From assembly GCA_015482705.2 (NCBI GenBank), contig JADMLA020000019.1, positions 29,973-93,972 on the forward strand: DNA of 64,000 nt, read 5' to 3'. Positions within the stretch are counted from its first letter, which is position 1. Every line of letters begins with the position of its first letter. The DNA is from Prosthecochloris sp. Lineage in GTDB: Bacteria > Bacteroidota > Chlorobiia > Chlorobiales > Chlorobiaceae. The translations under genes and the position numbers were made by a program. A model generated the notes under the pieces. The model was not told the DNA's origin and made no database searches. It saw only the letters and a list, made by a program, of their open reading frames with translations. Of the stretch, positions 17,773-27,104 are shown in pieces.

Positions 17773-18626
17773 CATTCGCCATCGTAGTCAACATAAACCG
17801 TGATGAGGCGGTTGTACTTGCCAGAGAACTCATCACCTGGCTTGAAATGCGGGATCTCGACTATGTTTTCGACGCAAAATCGGCAGCCAAGCTCGGCGTA
17901 GAAAATGCAGCTGAAATTGAAGAGCTGAACAAGCTTTGTGATGTTTTCATTTCCCTCGGCGGTGACGGCACATTGCTTTTCACCTCTCACTACTCTGTCA
18001 CAAAACCTGTAATCGGCATCAATGTCGGTCATCTCGGTTTCCTTGCCGAGTTCAGCAAGGAAGAGATGTACAGTGCCATCGAAAAAGTGCTTGACCGAAC
18101 ATACACCATTCATGACCGTACACAGCTCGAGGCGCAGGTTCCCTTTGGTGGCAGCATCAAACGGTTCACCGCTCTCAACGATGTCGTTGTCGAAAAAGGT
18201 GCTTATCCGAGAATTCCGGCATTTATCATAAAACTCGATGGGGAGCAGCTCAGCGCATATCGCGCAGATGGCATTATCATAGCCACATCTACAGGTTCAA
18301 CCGCCTATTCACTTTCCGCAGGTGGCCCGGTCATCGCACCGAAATCAAATGTATTCGTCATTACTCCCATCTGTCCGCACATGCTTACCGTAAGACCTCT
18401 TGTCATCAGTGACGACAAAACCATCGAGATTTCCGTCGATGCGCCCGGTGGAACGTTTCCCCTCAACTGCGACGGTCATGTGAGAAAGATGCTCATGCCA
18501 GGCGACGTTATAACCGTAAAGAAATCCACTGAAATGATCAATCTTGTGGCCAACGAAAGAAGAAATTACTGCGAGATTCTCAGAAGCAAATTGCTTTGGG
18601 GACGCGAACACAAGCCGGGCACCTGA
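17769..18626 (+). CDS. nadK: NAD kinase
   Basis: 285 residues. Phosphorylates NAD to NADP. The signature LGGDGTLLF is at about residue 60, followed by NVGHLGFLAEF, the NDVVVEKG block, and TPTGSTAYSLSAGGP-like region (here TSTGSTAYSLSAGGP), all diagnostic. Overlaps tyrA by 4 bases, and the unknown gene 18653 follows closely, so pyrE-tyrA-nadK-unknown look like one operon. Confidence 0.95.
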   Translation: MTFAIVVNINRDEAVVLARELITWLEMRDLDYVFDAKSAAKLGVENAAEIEELNKLCDVFISLGGDGTLLFTSHYSVTKPVIGINVGHLGFLAEFSKEEMYSAIEKVLDRTYTIHDRTQLEAQVPFGGSIKRFTALNDVVVEKGAYPRIPAFIIKLDGEQLSAYRADGIIIATSTGSTAYSLSAGGPVIAPKSNVFVITPICPHMLTVRPLVISDDKTIEISVDAPGGTFPLNCDGHVRKMLMPGDVITVKKSTEMINLVANERRNYCEILRSKLLWGREHKPGT

Positions 18627-18652
18627 TAATCCCGTCTACCATCCAGAGTTTC

Positions 18653-20119
18653 ATGAGTAACAGTATCTCCCTTGCCTCACTTGGTCACCTGCTCGGCATC
18701 GATCCAACCACGCCTCTTACAACCGCAGATATGTGTGCCAGGCTGAGCATTACCTTTCTTCCCGCAGAAAACAACTCTTCGAGACTGCAATGTTTTACCT
18801 CAGCGCTCCTGAACGCCTGCAACGTTCTCGGAATCCGGATACTCAGCGAACAGGAAGCTTGCCGCTCCGACGGAACGTTTAAACCGGGGATCGTCGTCAT
18901 GGCTCCAGGAGAGTTCAGCGATGAACTTCTCGCCATCAATCGTGTATCCACCCTTTATAACAATATCATCGTCGGTATTCATGATGAACACCCCCCTCTG
19001 ACTGCGGCATCTTCTCCCCAGAACAAACTCGACAGGATTGTCGGAAAACTTGCCTGGGACATGGTTCATCTCAGCATTTACGTCACACAAGAGAGCTGGA
19101 CCATCTGTACGATGAATGGAGGTGTTGTGAGTATTGGAGGAACGTGTCCCCTTCCTTCCGATGTACGCAAGACGCTGGTACCAAAACTATCTGCCCAGGT
19201 CGTTCCTCCAAAAACTTCCGATCTCGACCACAAACCAGGCGCTTTCAAAGCCGGATTGACCGACATGCAGGAGATCGTCAAGGATTTTGCGACCTGCGGC
19301 AAACGTTGGAGTTCCAACCATTATCTTCTTACCCATACCTCACGGGAAACCCTGCAATACAGAAGTCCTCTTTACAGAAAAATTGTCGCTCGCTACCTCG
19401 ATCAGCGTAGCGGTATGAGTTATGGTTTCTTTGCTCGCCAGCAACCTGCCTCAGCCCCGCCAGCATTGTTGCTGAAAGAATCCGGATGCATGGCAAGCGA
19501 ATCGGAATTGAAAAGTACTCCACTGCTCTCACTGGAAAACAAGCACTATGTACCCGTTCTGGTAATGAACGAATGGTTCCTTGTCGAACCGGTTCCCGTT
19601 ACAGTCATAACTACCCGCTCCGGATGCAGAAAGACGAATCTGAACCCCGATATAGACCTGGTAGCACTACGTCTCGACAAGGGTACGATAACGCTCATGA
19701 CCCCACAAGGACTTCCGAACACCACGATATCGAGACCCTCGTTCGATACTCTGACCATTCTCTCCCACGCCCTGGGGAATGTTTTTATTTCAAGTATTCT
19801 TCAAAAGATCCGGCCATCGAGTCTGTTTCCCGAACTACTTGCCAAAAAAGGAGCGTCGATGACACACTGGCATGGCTACCCCGGGAAATCCGTCATTCCC
19901 GATGGTTATTTTTCTCATGGCAGAAATAATCCTCCCGTATCCTGTTCTACCCCGCAATCGGCAGCCTACAGCTTGCAGGGTAAGATAGAAGCATTGGAAC
20001 AGTCTCTTCGAAAAAACCGTGATTATCAGGGGGATATTCATATCGAACCGAACCATGGAACAAATATCGTCGGCCTGTATTCCCTCTCTGAAACAGCCTC
20101 GTTCATCAATGGCTTATAG
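18653..20119 (+). CDS. Large hypothetical protein in the nadK operon
   Basis: 488-residue protein that I do not recognise. It is soluble, without a signal peptide or convincing membrane segment. Landmarks: N-terminal ISLASLGHLLGID, a region MVHLSIYVTQESWTICTMNG with a following GGTCPLP, a Cys at about 240 (DFATCGKRWSSNHYLLTHTS), and a C-terminal QGKIEALEQSLRKNRDYQGD. I chose ATG at 18653, 26 bases past the nadK stop; the frame also opens inside nadK. The position directly behind nadK suggests co-expression but gives no function. Confidence 0.75.
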   Translation: MSNSISLASLGHLLGIDPTTPLTTADMCARLSITFLPAENNSSRLQCFTSALLNACNVLGIRILSEQEACRSDGTFKPGIVVMAPGEFSDELLAINRVSTLYNNIIVGIHDEHPPLTAASSPQNKLDRIVGKLAWDMVHLSIYVTQESWTICTMNGGVVSIGGTCPLPSDVRKTLVPKLSAQVVPPKTSDLDHKPGAFKAGLTDMQEIVKDFATCGKRWSSNHYLLTHTSRETLQYRSPLYRKIVARYLDQRSGMSYGFFARQQPASAPPALLLKESGCMASESELKSTPLLSLENKHYVPVLVMNEWFLVEPVPVTVITTRSGCRKTNLNPDIDLVALRLDKGTITLMTPQGLPNTTISRPSFDTLTILSHALGNVFISSILQKIRPSSLFPELLAKKGASMTHWHGYPGKSVIPDGYFSHGRNNPPVSCSTPQSAAYSLQGKIEALEQSLRKNRDYQGDIHIEPNHGTNIVGLYSLSETASFINGL

Positions 20120-20265
20120 CTGTAACAAGAGGTGCAGGTCATCGGTGTCATTAAAATTCCCTGTCCACCATATTCAAGGTTTCATATCTTCACGAGGATT
20201 TCTATCTTGAGTGTTTGTTGATAACCCATTATGTTTTCTTGTAATCTTTAACCGGATTGGTAAAT

Positions 20266-21561
20266 ATGCCTCAACTAACCAGATCAGCAGAACTTTTTGA
20301 AAAAGCGAAACAGTTCATTCCCGGTGGGGTAAACTCCCCGGTTCGCGCATTCAAATCAGTCGGCGGTACACCCGTTTTCATGGCAAACGGCGAAGGCGCC
20401 TACATGACCGACGTCGACGGCAACACGTATATCGATTACGTTGGATCATGGGGTCCGTTCATTCTTGGCAGTATGCACCCCAAAGTTACCGCAGCTCTCG
20501 AGCATACCCTGACCAAGATCGGCACGAGTTTCGGAACACCGATCGAACTCGAGATTGAAATCGCCGAACTTTTGACAACGATCGTTCCTTCGATCGAGAT
20601 GGTTCGCATGGTCAACAGCGGTACCGAAGCAACCATGTCTGCCGTTCGTCTTGCACGCGGCTATACCGGTCGTGACAAAATCATCAAGTTCGAAGGCTGC
20701 TACCACGGTCATGGCGACAGCTTCCTCATCAAAGCGGGTTCCGGCGCCCTGACTCTCGGCACTCCTGACAGCCCCGGTGTTACGAAAGGCACCGCCAACG
20801 ATACCCTGAACGCCAAATACAACGATATCGACTCGGTTAAAGCGCTGGTCAACGAAAACAAGGATAACGTTGCCGCAATCATTATCGAGCCTGTTGCCGG
20901 CAACACCGGCGTGATTCCCGCAAAAAAAGAGTTTCTCCAAGAACTCCGCGACTACTGCACTCAGGAAGGCATCGTCCTGATTTTCGACGAAGTCATGTGC
21001 GGCTTCCGAGTTGCGCTTGGGGGAGCACAGGAACTCTACGGCATTACGCCGGACCTGACTACCATGGGAAAAATCATCGGTGGTGGCCTTCCGGTTGGTG
21101 CATTCGGCGGCAAACGCGAAATCATGGAACACATTGCTCCTATCGGTGATGTTTATCAGGCAGGAACGCTTTCAGGCAATCCTCTTGCAATCACGGCCGG
21201 TCTTGCTACCCTATCGGTACTCAAGGATGAGAATCCTTATCCTGAGCTCGAAAGAAAAGCGGCAGTTCTCGAGGAAGGTTTCAGGGACAACATGAGCAAA
21301 CTCGGTCTGAATTACACCCAAAATCGCGTCGGCTCCATGGCATGTTTGTTCTTCACCGACAAACCTGTTGAAAATCATGATGATGCCGTTGCCTCCGATC
21401 TTCAGAAATACTCAAGGTACTACCAGTCGATGCTCGATCAGAACATCTACCTTGCGCCGTCACAGTTCGAGGCAATGTTTACCAGCACTGCACACAGCGA
21501 CGAAGATCTGGAAAAAACAATCAAGGCGAACTACGTCGCTCTTCAGGCCGCTGAAGCGTAG
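20266..21561 (+). CDS. hemL: Glutamate-1-semialdehyde 2,1-aminomutase
   Basis: 431-residue PLP enzyme making 5-aminolevulinate in the C5 pathway that feeds haem and bacteriochlorophyll. Seen: FIPGGVNSPVRAF near the N-terminus, NSGTEATMSAVRLARG, YHGHGDSFL, IFDEVMCGFRV, and MGKIIGGGLPVGAFGG whose Lys binds PLP. The start is taken as the ATG at 20266; the frame opens 9 bases earlier. A 150-base gap precedes it and a terminator follows at 21594. Confidence 0.96.
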   Translation: MPQLTRSAELFEKAKQFIPGGVNSPVRAFKSVGGTPVFMANGEGAYMTDVDGNTYIDYVGSWGPFILGSMHPKVTAALEHTLTKIGTSFGTPIELEIEIAELLTTIVPSIEMVRMVNSGTEATMSAVRLARGYTGRDKIIKFEGCYHGHGDSFLIKAGSGALTLGTPDSPGVTKGTANDTLNAKYNDIDSVKALVNENKDNVAAIIIEPVAGNTGVIPAKKEFLQELRDYCTQEGIVLIFDEVMCGFRVALGGAQELYGITPDLTTMGKIIGGGLPVGAFGGKREIMEHIAPIGDVYQAGTLSGNPLAITAGLATLSVLKDENPYPELERKAAVLEEGFRDNMSKLGLNYTQNRVGSMACLFFTDKPVENHDDAVASDLQKYSRYYQSMLDQNIYLAPSQFEAMFTSTAHSDEDLEKTIKANYVALQAAEA

Positions 21562-21593
21562 CTCACCTGTTTCGGGAATAAACGAAAACAGTT

Positions 21594-21618
21594 GAGGCTG
21601 TCTCCAGCCTCTATTTTG
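21594..21618 (+). terminator. Intrinsic terminator after hemL
   Basis: GAGGCTG-TCTC-CAGCCTC stem-loop followed by TATTTTGTCTTT, 32 bases after the hemL stop. Confidence 0.75.
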
Positions 21619-21620
21619 TC

Positions 21621-21690
21621 TTTATGCAGTCATCCCCGGTCAAGACCAGTGAAATTCGAAACAACTGTTTCACTGGCCTTGACCGGGGAT
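21621..21690. repeat. Long inverted repeat, dispersed family member (copy B)
   Basis: Near-perfect stem of about 23 bp: ATCCCCGGTCAAGACCAGTG (21632 onward) pairs with CACTGGCCTTGACCGGGGAT (ending 21690), loop about 15 bases. It begins with TTTATGCAGTCATCCCCGG, similar in reverse complement to the end of the repeat at 11311. It lies between convergent hemL and the DUF190 gene. Confidence 0.6.
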
Positions 21691-21772
21691 CAATTTTTGG
21701 CGGACGTCTCTACGGATATTGTGTCCCGTTCGGCATGACCATAAAAAATCGGGCGTCGTGCCCCGACAAAAA

Positions 21773-22120
21773 CTACTCCTCTGGCAGGATAACCGCTGCA
21801 CGTATCTCTTCAAGTGTTACATAGACATGTGTTCCGGATTCCGATGCAAAAGCCTCTATAACCGGCAGAAACTTTTCGATCTGTTGTCGTGTATCCATAA
21901 TTTCAATCACCACCGGCAGGTTTTGTGAAAGCTCAAGTATTTTCGTCGTGTACAGCGTACCACTCATACCGTATGAAAGAATCCCCTTAAACACCGTTGC
22001 ACCGGCAACCCCTCGCTCTTTTGCTTCGTCAACAACCGCTTCATAGAGTGGACGATGGTGATATTTCGCCTGTTCCCCCATGTAGACCCGCAACAACTGC
22101 CTGCTTTCAAATTCAATCAT
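21773..22120 (-). CDS. DUF190 family protein
   Basis: 115-residue DUF190 protein, related in fold to PII/CutA-like small trimers. Motifs: RVYMGEQAKYHHRPLYEAVV near the N-terminus, GATVFKGILSYGMSG, and PVVIEIMDT with a C-terminal GTHVYVTLEEI. DUF190 genes are often adjacent to crcB, as here (64-base gap, same strand), which suggests a shared role in fluoride or ion handling. The molecular role is unknown. Confidence 0.88.
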   Translation of the reverse strand: MIEFESRQLLRVYMGEQAKYHHRPLYEAVVDEAKERGVAGATVFKGILSYGMSGTLYTTKILELSQNLPVVIEIMDTRQQIEKFLPVIEAFASESGTHVYVTLEEIRAAVILPEE

Positions 22121-22184
22121 AGGGTATCAACAAAAAATGAATGAGAGTACCTCGTCACTTGTCACTCGTACCTTGTCACTGCTT

Positions 22185-22571
22185 TTATGTCCACATTTTG
22201 GCAAGCTGTATGCCAAGATAAAGACAGAAAATGCCACCGATGACACTTCCAACAAGATAGATCGATGCAAACAGCATTTCCCCGTCCCGCAACAGGGAGA
22301 CAATTTCATACATATAGGACGAAAAAGTGGTGAACCCACCACAGAAGCCTGTTGCAAGGAGCAGGCGCAGTTCGGGAGAAAGAAGCGACGTGGTGATCGT
22401 CAACTCACTGATAAATCCTATCAACAGGCATCCGACCATATTGACAGTGAGTGTACCGAAGGGAAAGCCCGTTCCTATAAACGGCAGCAGAAGAGCAACA
22501 AGGTATCTTGCGACCGCTCCGGCAAATCCCCCTGCACCGACTAACAGCAGAGCTGCATAACGTTCCATCAT
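22185..22571 (-). CDS. crcB: Fluoride ion channel CrcB/Fluc
   Basis: 128-residue inner-membrane protein with four hydrophobic helices. The N-terminal GAGGFAGAVARYL and the pore motif GFCGGFTTFSSY (residues about 75-86) are diagnostic for Fluc, a dual-topology dimeric fluoride exporter. NMVGC carries the conserved pore Asn. The start could be either of two adjacent ATGs (22571 or 22568). I find no fluoride riboswitch in the preceding 80 bases. Confidence 0.93.
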   Translation of the reverse strand: MMERYAALLLVGAGGFAGAVARYLVALLLPFIGTGFPFGTLTVNMVGCLLIGFISELTITTSLLSPELRLLLATGFCGGFTTFSSYMYEIVSLLRDGEMLFASIYLVGSVIGGIFCLYLGIQLAKMWT

Positions 22572-22608
22572 GAATATCTGTATCTCTTCGGTTTCCGGTC
22601 ACAGACAG

Positions 22609-22634
22609 TATTTTGCGGACTGTCCGCAAAAAAC
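22609..22634. repeat. Perfect stem-loop between crcB and the upstream gene
   Basis: TTTTGCGGA-CTG-TCCGCAAAA inverted repeat (about 9-bp stem). It lies between the end of the 22648 gene and the crcB start on the same strand. Possible terminator for the upstream gene, though no T run follows on the minus strand. Confidence 0.4.
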
Positions 22635-22647
22635 TGTGGGAGGCTTT

Positions 22648-22881
22648 TCAGTTCTCCTGCTTTGTCTGACGATCCTCGATACGTTTGTGTGCACAGCACA
22701 TCTCATCAAGAATCCCCAAAAGAGTATTGAAAATGCCTATACCGATTATTGTCGGAGCCCACGTGCTGATAAAAACAGCCATTATTTCATGATTGGCCCA
22801 TGTCCCGAAAATAAAGATGTATATGGAGAGCAGTATGCACATCCCTGCCCCGATAAAGTAGACTATCGGCTTCATAATCAT
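22648..22881 (-). CDS. Hypothetical two-helix membrane protein
   Basis: About 77 residues from the ATG at 22881 (the frame opens upstream to 23040 but that part is unlike a protein and basic). Two transmembrane helices (IVYFIGAGMCILLSIYIFIF and TIIGIGIFNTLLGIL) and a charged tail with two Cys (MCCAHKR). No family recognised. A start 6 bases later is equally possible. Confidence 0.5.
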   Translation of the reverse strand: MIMKPIVYFIGAGMCILLSIYIFIFGTWANHEIMAVFISTWAPTIIGIGIFNTLLGILDEMCCAHKRIEDRQTKQEN

Positions 22882-23070
22882 ACGGTCATGCTGTGTCGGC
22901 AAACATCGACTGTTGTAAAAAAGCGACTCTGTTATCGTTGTCAGCGTACCGTCACCTGTCCGATGACGTACACGACAAATTAACAGAGGTGCTTTAAATT
23001 TATCATTTTTTAGGGTTATACTATACACCGGTTTTATCAACGAAGGCTCCCTTCATCTGTTTGCAACTGC

Positions 23071-24075
23071 ATGACAATTCCTGACTATACAAACTTTTTA
23101 GGTCTTCCCGGCAATAGCATCGCTCTGCTTTTCAGTGCTTACCTGCTCTATCTCGGCGCTGAATGGCTGGTGAAAGGCGGCAGCAACCTTGCGATGCGTT
23201 ATGGCGTAAAACCCTTTGTCATAGGACTGACAGTTGTAGCGTACGGGACCTCGATGCCGGAGTTTGTTGTCAGTTTTTTCGCCAACGTGGTAGAACATTC
23301 AGCCACGATATCCCTTGGAAACATCATCGGCAGCAACATTACCAACGTCGGCTTGATCCTCGGGTTGAGCGCCCTGATTTTTCCTATTCATATCGCCTTC
23401 CAGAACATCCGTAACCAGCTGTTCTTTCTTTTCGGGATCAGCATGCTGCTCTATATGCTCTCCCTTGACGGCTCGATCTCGAGACCAGAAGGCGGCTTAC
23501 TGCTTTTGTTGCTCATCGGTTACCTGTTTTCTCTTTACAAAATGCCTGAAATGGCCGAAGAATCTTTCGAAGAAGCCGATACGGAACTTGAAATACACTC
23601 TCTATCGATCAGTCTTTTGATGGTGCTTGGAGGAAGTGTTCTGCTTTCATTCGGAGCGTGGTCTTTCGTGAAGAGTTCCGTTTGGATAGCCGAGCAGTTC
23701 AGTATCCCGAAACTCTATATAGGGCTTTCAATCGTCGCACTCGGCACATCACTGCCTGAACTGGCCACGTCGATTGTCGCCGCATTCAGAAAACAAAGCG
23801 AAATTTCGGTTGGCAATATCATCGGCAGTAACGTGTTCAATATTCTGTTCGTACTGGGAGGGGTCGGCCTCATAAAACCTCTTTCCATCCTCGAACCCGT
23901 CATTTCCGGCACCGGAATCCCTGGACGGTTTCCACACATAGAGTACCTCGTAATGCTCGCTTTCGGCCTGGCCCTTTTTCCGATAAGTTACAGGCGGAAC
24001 AAGATCGGCCGTCTATCGGGCCTGGTCCTCTTGTCAGGATATGCCCTGTTTTACTGGTGGCTGTTCGGACAATAA
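23071..24075 (+). CDS. Calcium/sodium antiporter, YrbG-type
   Basis: 334-residue member of the Ca2+:cation antiporter superfamily with two inverted repeats. The alpha-1 motif is VVAYGTSMPEFVVS with GNIIGSNITN, and alpha-2 is IVALGTSLPELATS with GNIIGSNVFN; together these carry the ion-binding Glu and Asn residues. About ten hydrophobic helices, with a short acidic loop (EESFEEADTELE) between the halves. Exports Ca2+ in exchange for Na+ or H+. Convergent with the HAD gene, stops 4 bases apart. Confidence 0.9.
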   Translation: MTIPDYTNFLGLPGNSIALLFSAYLLYLGAEWLVKGGSNLAMRYGVKPFVIGLTVVAYGTSMPEFVVSFFANVVEHSATISLGNIIGSNITNVGLILGLSALIFPIHIAFQNIRNQLFFLFGISMLLYMLSLDGSISRPEGGLLLLLLIGYLFSLYKMPEMAEESFEEADTELEIHSLSISLLMVLGGSVLLSFGAWSFVKSSVWIAEQFSIPKLYIGLSIVALGTSLPELATSIVAAFRKQSEISVGNIIGSNVFNILFVLGGVGLIKPLSILEPVISGTGIPGRFPHIEYLVMLAFGLALFPISYRRNKIGRLSGLVLLSGYALFYWWLFGQ

Positions 24076-24079
24076 CCGT

Positions 24080-25417
24080 TCAGAGAAAAATCCCCGGAGA
24101 CTTACGGCCCCTTCTCTGTTTCATTGTCAGCGCAGCGACTCCCAGAATGGTGAGTAAAATATCGGGGCTGGGCACGATAAGGGTGTTGGGGCAAAGCTGT
24201 ACAACTTTTCTCGACAGTGCGATATCCCTGGTTACAAATATAGCATATACATCATCGGTGTACTCGAGAACCGCTTCCAGCATGGGAAGGTCAGACGCCG
24301 TATCGCCGCAGACAAGGTGCGGTCCCTTATCGAGACAAAGATCGATCTGCTCGTCGATGAATTTCAGTCCGTCACCTTTGTCAAAACCCTTCAATCCATT
24401 TTGACCGTTGATCGTCAGAATGACCTCGATATCTTTGCCGGTATCGACAATCTTGAATATCGAGCTGTCAGGATCGATTTCACGTACAATATCCGAGACA
24501 TTTTGCAGCAAGGCAAGCGACTCCTCCTCGGCAATGGAGTTTGCAACGTCCTGCCTGGCGATTGTCACTTGGCCAAACTTCAGTTGAAGTCCTGATCCGA
24601 CATAAAAAAACTTTTCAAACGCTGTTTTTTTCTCCAGTTCGCTGATTTTTGCGGCTAATTCATCAAACTTGACCTGTTTTGCCGGATCTATGAATGCCCT
24701 ATGTTCTACAAGATCGAGATCCAGAAACTCTCTGCCCTTCGAACCTGCGTAGATAAATACATTGTCCGGGTTGACCGAAACATCGATAATCCCGAAATTT
24801 CTCAGCGGTGCGGATGTGATGAAAATGGGATTTTCGGTGCACAACGAGGCAAAACGGGAAAGAAAGATCGCATTGTACACCGGCTGGATGGATGAACGGT
24901 AGTGACCGCAATAGTTATTGGTAGTGCCGTCCCTGTCGGTTATAAAACAGTTGAAATGCAAATTGTCGAGAAACTCCAACCCTCTCATCACATGATGATC
25001 AAAGTTGTTGTACAACTTGCTGATATAGTCGATAAAGGAATCCTCACCATGCTCGAGGTAATACGTATCTTTTTTCAGCTCCTTGATTTCATAAGAGAGA
25101 TCAACATTGATGGAGTGAATATCATCGATATGAATGATGCTTGTCTCATAATCCCTGAAATACACATCTTCAAGAGAACGGCGTGCGTTTTTCAAGGATT
25201 CGATGGAACGCGGGTTGATCACCCTTGCGGAAAAAATATTTTTAACGATAGGCAATCGGATTATCCTGGTCAGAGCCTTGAGATGAAAAAGACCCTTGAA
25301 TGAGCGGATAGGCTGCAGGCTGATATCGATATCAGGAATGGAATACTCTTCTGTAGGCAGGGAAAAGCCCTGTCCCTTTTCAATGAAAACAGAAGGGGTG
25401 GAATCAGGACCTCTCAT
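24080..25417 (-). CDS. HAD-superfamily hydrolase with N-terminal extension
   Basis: 445 residues. The C-terminal half is a HAD phosphatase: motif I DRDGT at 161-165, a threonine/serine motif II near FITSAP, and GDTASDLPMLEA (about 375) for motifs III/IV with the Mg-binding Asp pair. The cap region is of the Cof/sucrose-phosphate-phosphatase kind. The first 150 residues have no family I can name. A sugar-phosphate substrate such as trehalose- or sucrose-phosphate is plausible but unproven. No partner gene is adjacent on its strand. Confidence 0.75.
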   Translation of the reverse strand: MRGPDSTPSVFIEKGQGFSLPTEEYSIPDIDISLQPIRSFKGLFHLKALTRIIRLPIVKNIFSARVINPRSIESLKNARRSLEDVYFRDYETSIIHIDDIHSINVDLSYEIKELKKDTYYLEHGEDSFIDYISKLYNNFDHHVMRGLEFLDNLHFNCFITDRDGTTNNYCGHYRSSIQPVYNAIFLSRFASLCTENPIFITSAPLRNFGIIDVSVNPDNVFIYAGSKGREFLDLDLVEHRAFIDPAKQVKFDELAAKISELEKKTAFEKFFYVGSGLQLKFGQVTIARQDVANSIAEEESLALLQNVSDIVREIDPDSSIFKIVDTGKDIEVILTINGQNGLKGFDKGDGLKFIDEQIDLCLDKGPHLVCGDTASDLPMLEAVLEYTDDVYAIFVTRDIALSRKVVQLCPNTLIVPSPDILLTILGVAALTMKQRRGRKSPGIFL

Positions 25418-25537
25418 GGGAACAGCGACTTGTTGCTTTCATGGACTCCAGACAAAATATGCACATTTCAGTGCTATGATCAAAAAAATCCACAAAGTGA
25501 TACGGCAGTAGGTTGCCAGCACGAGTGAAAACAGTGA

Positions 25538-26353
25538 TCAATTGTTATCGGAGAGCCTTTTACCTGCAGCGACAATCATGAAGGTAACAGACGCCGTAAG
25601 AATGATCATAGCGCCCGAAGCCACATCGAAAATGTAGGACAGCCATAATCCTGAAAGCGTAAAGAGCACACAGAATAGAGATGAAAGCACCATCATCACG
25701 AGAAGGTTTCTACTGAAATAACGCGCTATTGCTGGCGGGATGGTCAGCAAGGCGATTACCATCACGATACCGACCACCCTCACAAGCACAACAACCGTTA
25801 ACGCAATGAGACAGAGTTGAAGCAGATAGAGCAACATGGTAGGTACACCCGAAGCCTCTGCATACTCCTCATCGAAAGAAATAGCAAGGAACTCCTTGTA
25901 ACAGGCAAAGACGACCAGAACGATAAAAAGGTCGAGGCCGGCGATCATAAGAAGATCCGACCGTGGTACGGTAAGTATGCTTCCGAAAAGATAGCTGAAA
26001 AGATTCGGCACATATCCGGGTGAAAGCCCGATAAAAAGTACCCCGACGGCCATGCCCGCCGCCCAGAATGCCCCGATTGCGGTATCCTCGGCGACTTTTG
26101 TCTTTTTACTCAGCAGCCCGATACCCAGCGCCGAAAAAAGGCTGAACGGAATCAAACCGAACAGGGGATTGATCCCCAGATAATAACCGATACCGATACC
26201 GCCAAACGCCGAATGTGCTATTCCACCGCTGATAAAGCCGATTTTCCGGACGACAACATAGGAACCGATTATACCGCAGGCAAGGCTTGCGAGGAGAGCT
26301 GCGAAAACAGCATTCTGCATAAATTCGTAGCGAAAAATTTCAATCATATCCAT
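25538..26353 (-). CDS. znuB: Zinc/manganese ABC transporter permease
   Basis: 271-residue permease of the ABC-3 family, seven to nine transmembrane helices. Family motif FISGGIAHSAFGGIGIGYYLG is at about 35-55, and RVVGIVMVIALLTIPPAIAR near 210-230. It follows the ATPase gene by 16 bases. Alternative start ATG 6 bases downstream. Forms the membrane channel for metal taken from the substrate-binding protein encoded at 27101. Confidence 0.93.
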   Translation of the reverse strand: MDMIEIFRYEFMQNAVFAALLASLACGIIGSYVVVRKIGFISGGIAHSAFGGIGIGYYLGINPLFGLIPFSLFSALGIGLLSKKTKVAEDTAIGAFWAAGMAVGVLFIGLSPGYVPNLFSYLFGSILTVPRSDLLMIAGLDLFIVLVVFACYKEFLAISFDEEYAEASGVPTMLLYLLQLCLIALTVVVLVRVVGIVMVIALLTIPPAIARYFSRNLLVMMVLSSLFCVLFTLSGLWLSYIFDVASGAMIILTASVTFMIVAAGKRLSDNN

Positions 26354-26369
26354 TGCCTATTACACTCGT

Positions 26370-27104
26370 TCAGCCAGCTCCTTTATGTTTGACAATATCG
26401 ACAGGATAGTGGTACATATTGGAAAGCTCCTCCTCTGTAATGCTACCATGCTCATGCATTCCAAGCCCGCAGTTCAGGCAGGCAACTCTTGAAACATGCT
26501 GGCTAACGGTGCCTGTATCATGGGTAACCATGATAATGGTCATGGACTTGACCAGGCTGTCCAGCAGATCATAAATGGATGTTTTCATTCCAGGATCGAT
26601 ACTTGCTGTAGGTTCATCGAGTAAAAGCAGTTCGGGTTGACCGACAAGAGCCCTTGCAATAAGCAAACGCTGCAACTCCCCTCCGGACAACCCTCCAACC
26701 TGTCGCTTTTCCAAACCTGCCATTCCTACCGTTTCCAGGGCATGCTTTGCCGTCGCCTTGTCTTCATTACCGTAACTCCTAAACAATCCTCTCGAGGAAA
26801 TTCTTCCCATCAGCACCGTTTCACCTACGGTTATCGGAAAGTCCCTGTCAAAAAACAGGCGCTGCGGGACATAACCGATGCGCTTTCTCGATACCGCCGG
26901 GTCCTGGCCAAAAATCTTGACCTTTCCGGCTGTCGGCTTTTGCAGACCGAGTATCACCCTCAGCAGAGTCGTCTTGCCACCTCCATTCGGACCGACAATT
27001 CCAAAGAACTCCCTCTCGAAGACTTTCAAGGAAAGCTTTTCCAGAATCTTGGTCCCACCGATACTGACCGATACGTTGTTGAGCGTTACAATTTCACGGT
27101 TCAT
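26370..27104 (-). CDS. znuC: Zinc/manganese ABC transporter ATPase
   Basis: 244 residues. Walker A GPNGGGKTT (about 38-46), Q-loop YVPQR, signature LSGGELQ, Walker B LLLLDEPTASID and switch His in MVTHD. The N-terminus overlaps the end of znuA by 4 bases. A Cys/His-rich C-terminal patch (ACLNCGLGMHEHG) is common in zinc-type ATPases of this group and could sense metal. Confidence 0.93.
   Translation of the reverse strand: MNREIVTLNNVSVSIGGTKILEKLSLKVFEREFFGIVGPNGGGKTTLLRVILGLQKPTAGKVKIFGQDPAVSRKRIGYVPQRLFFDRDFPITVGETVLMGRISSRGLFRSYGNEDKATAKHALETVGMAGLEKRQVGGLSGGELQRLLIARALVGQPELLLLDEPTASIDPGMKTSIYDLLDSLVKSMTIIMVTHDTGTVSQHVSRVACLNCGLGMHEHGSITEEELSNMYHYPVDIVKHKGAG

Noticed and set aside
20446..21132. 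228-codon antisense frame in hemL
   Set aside because: hemL is certain on the plus strand.
22572..22640. Fluoride riboswitch before crcB
   Set aside because: The short segment holds only a simple stem-loop, without the conserved crcB motif bases.
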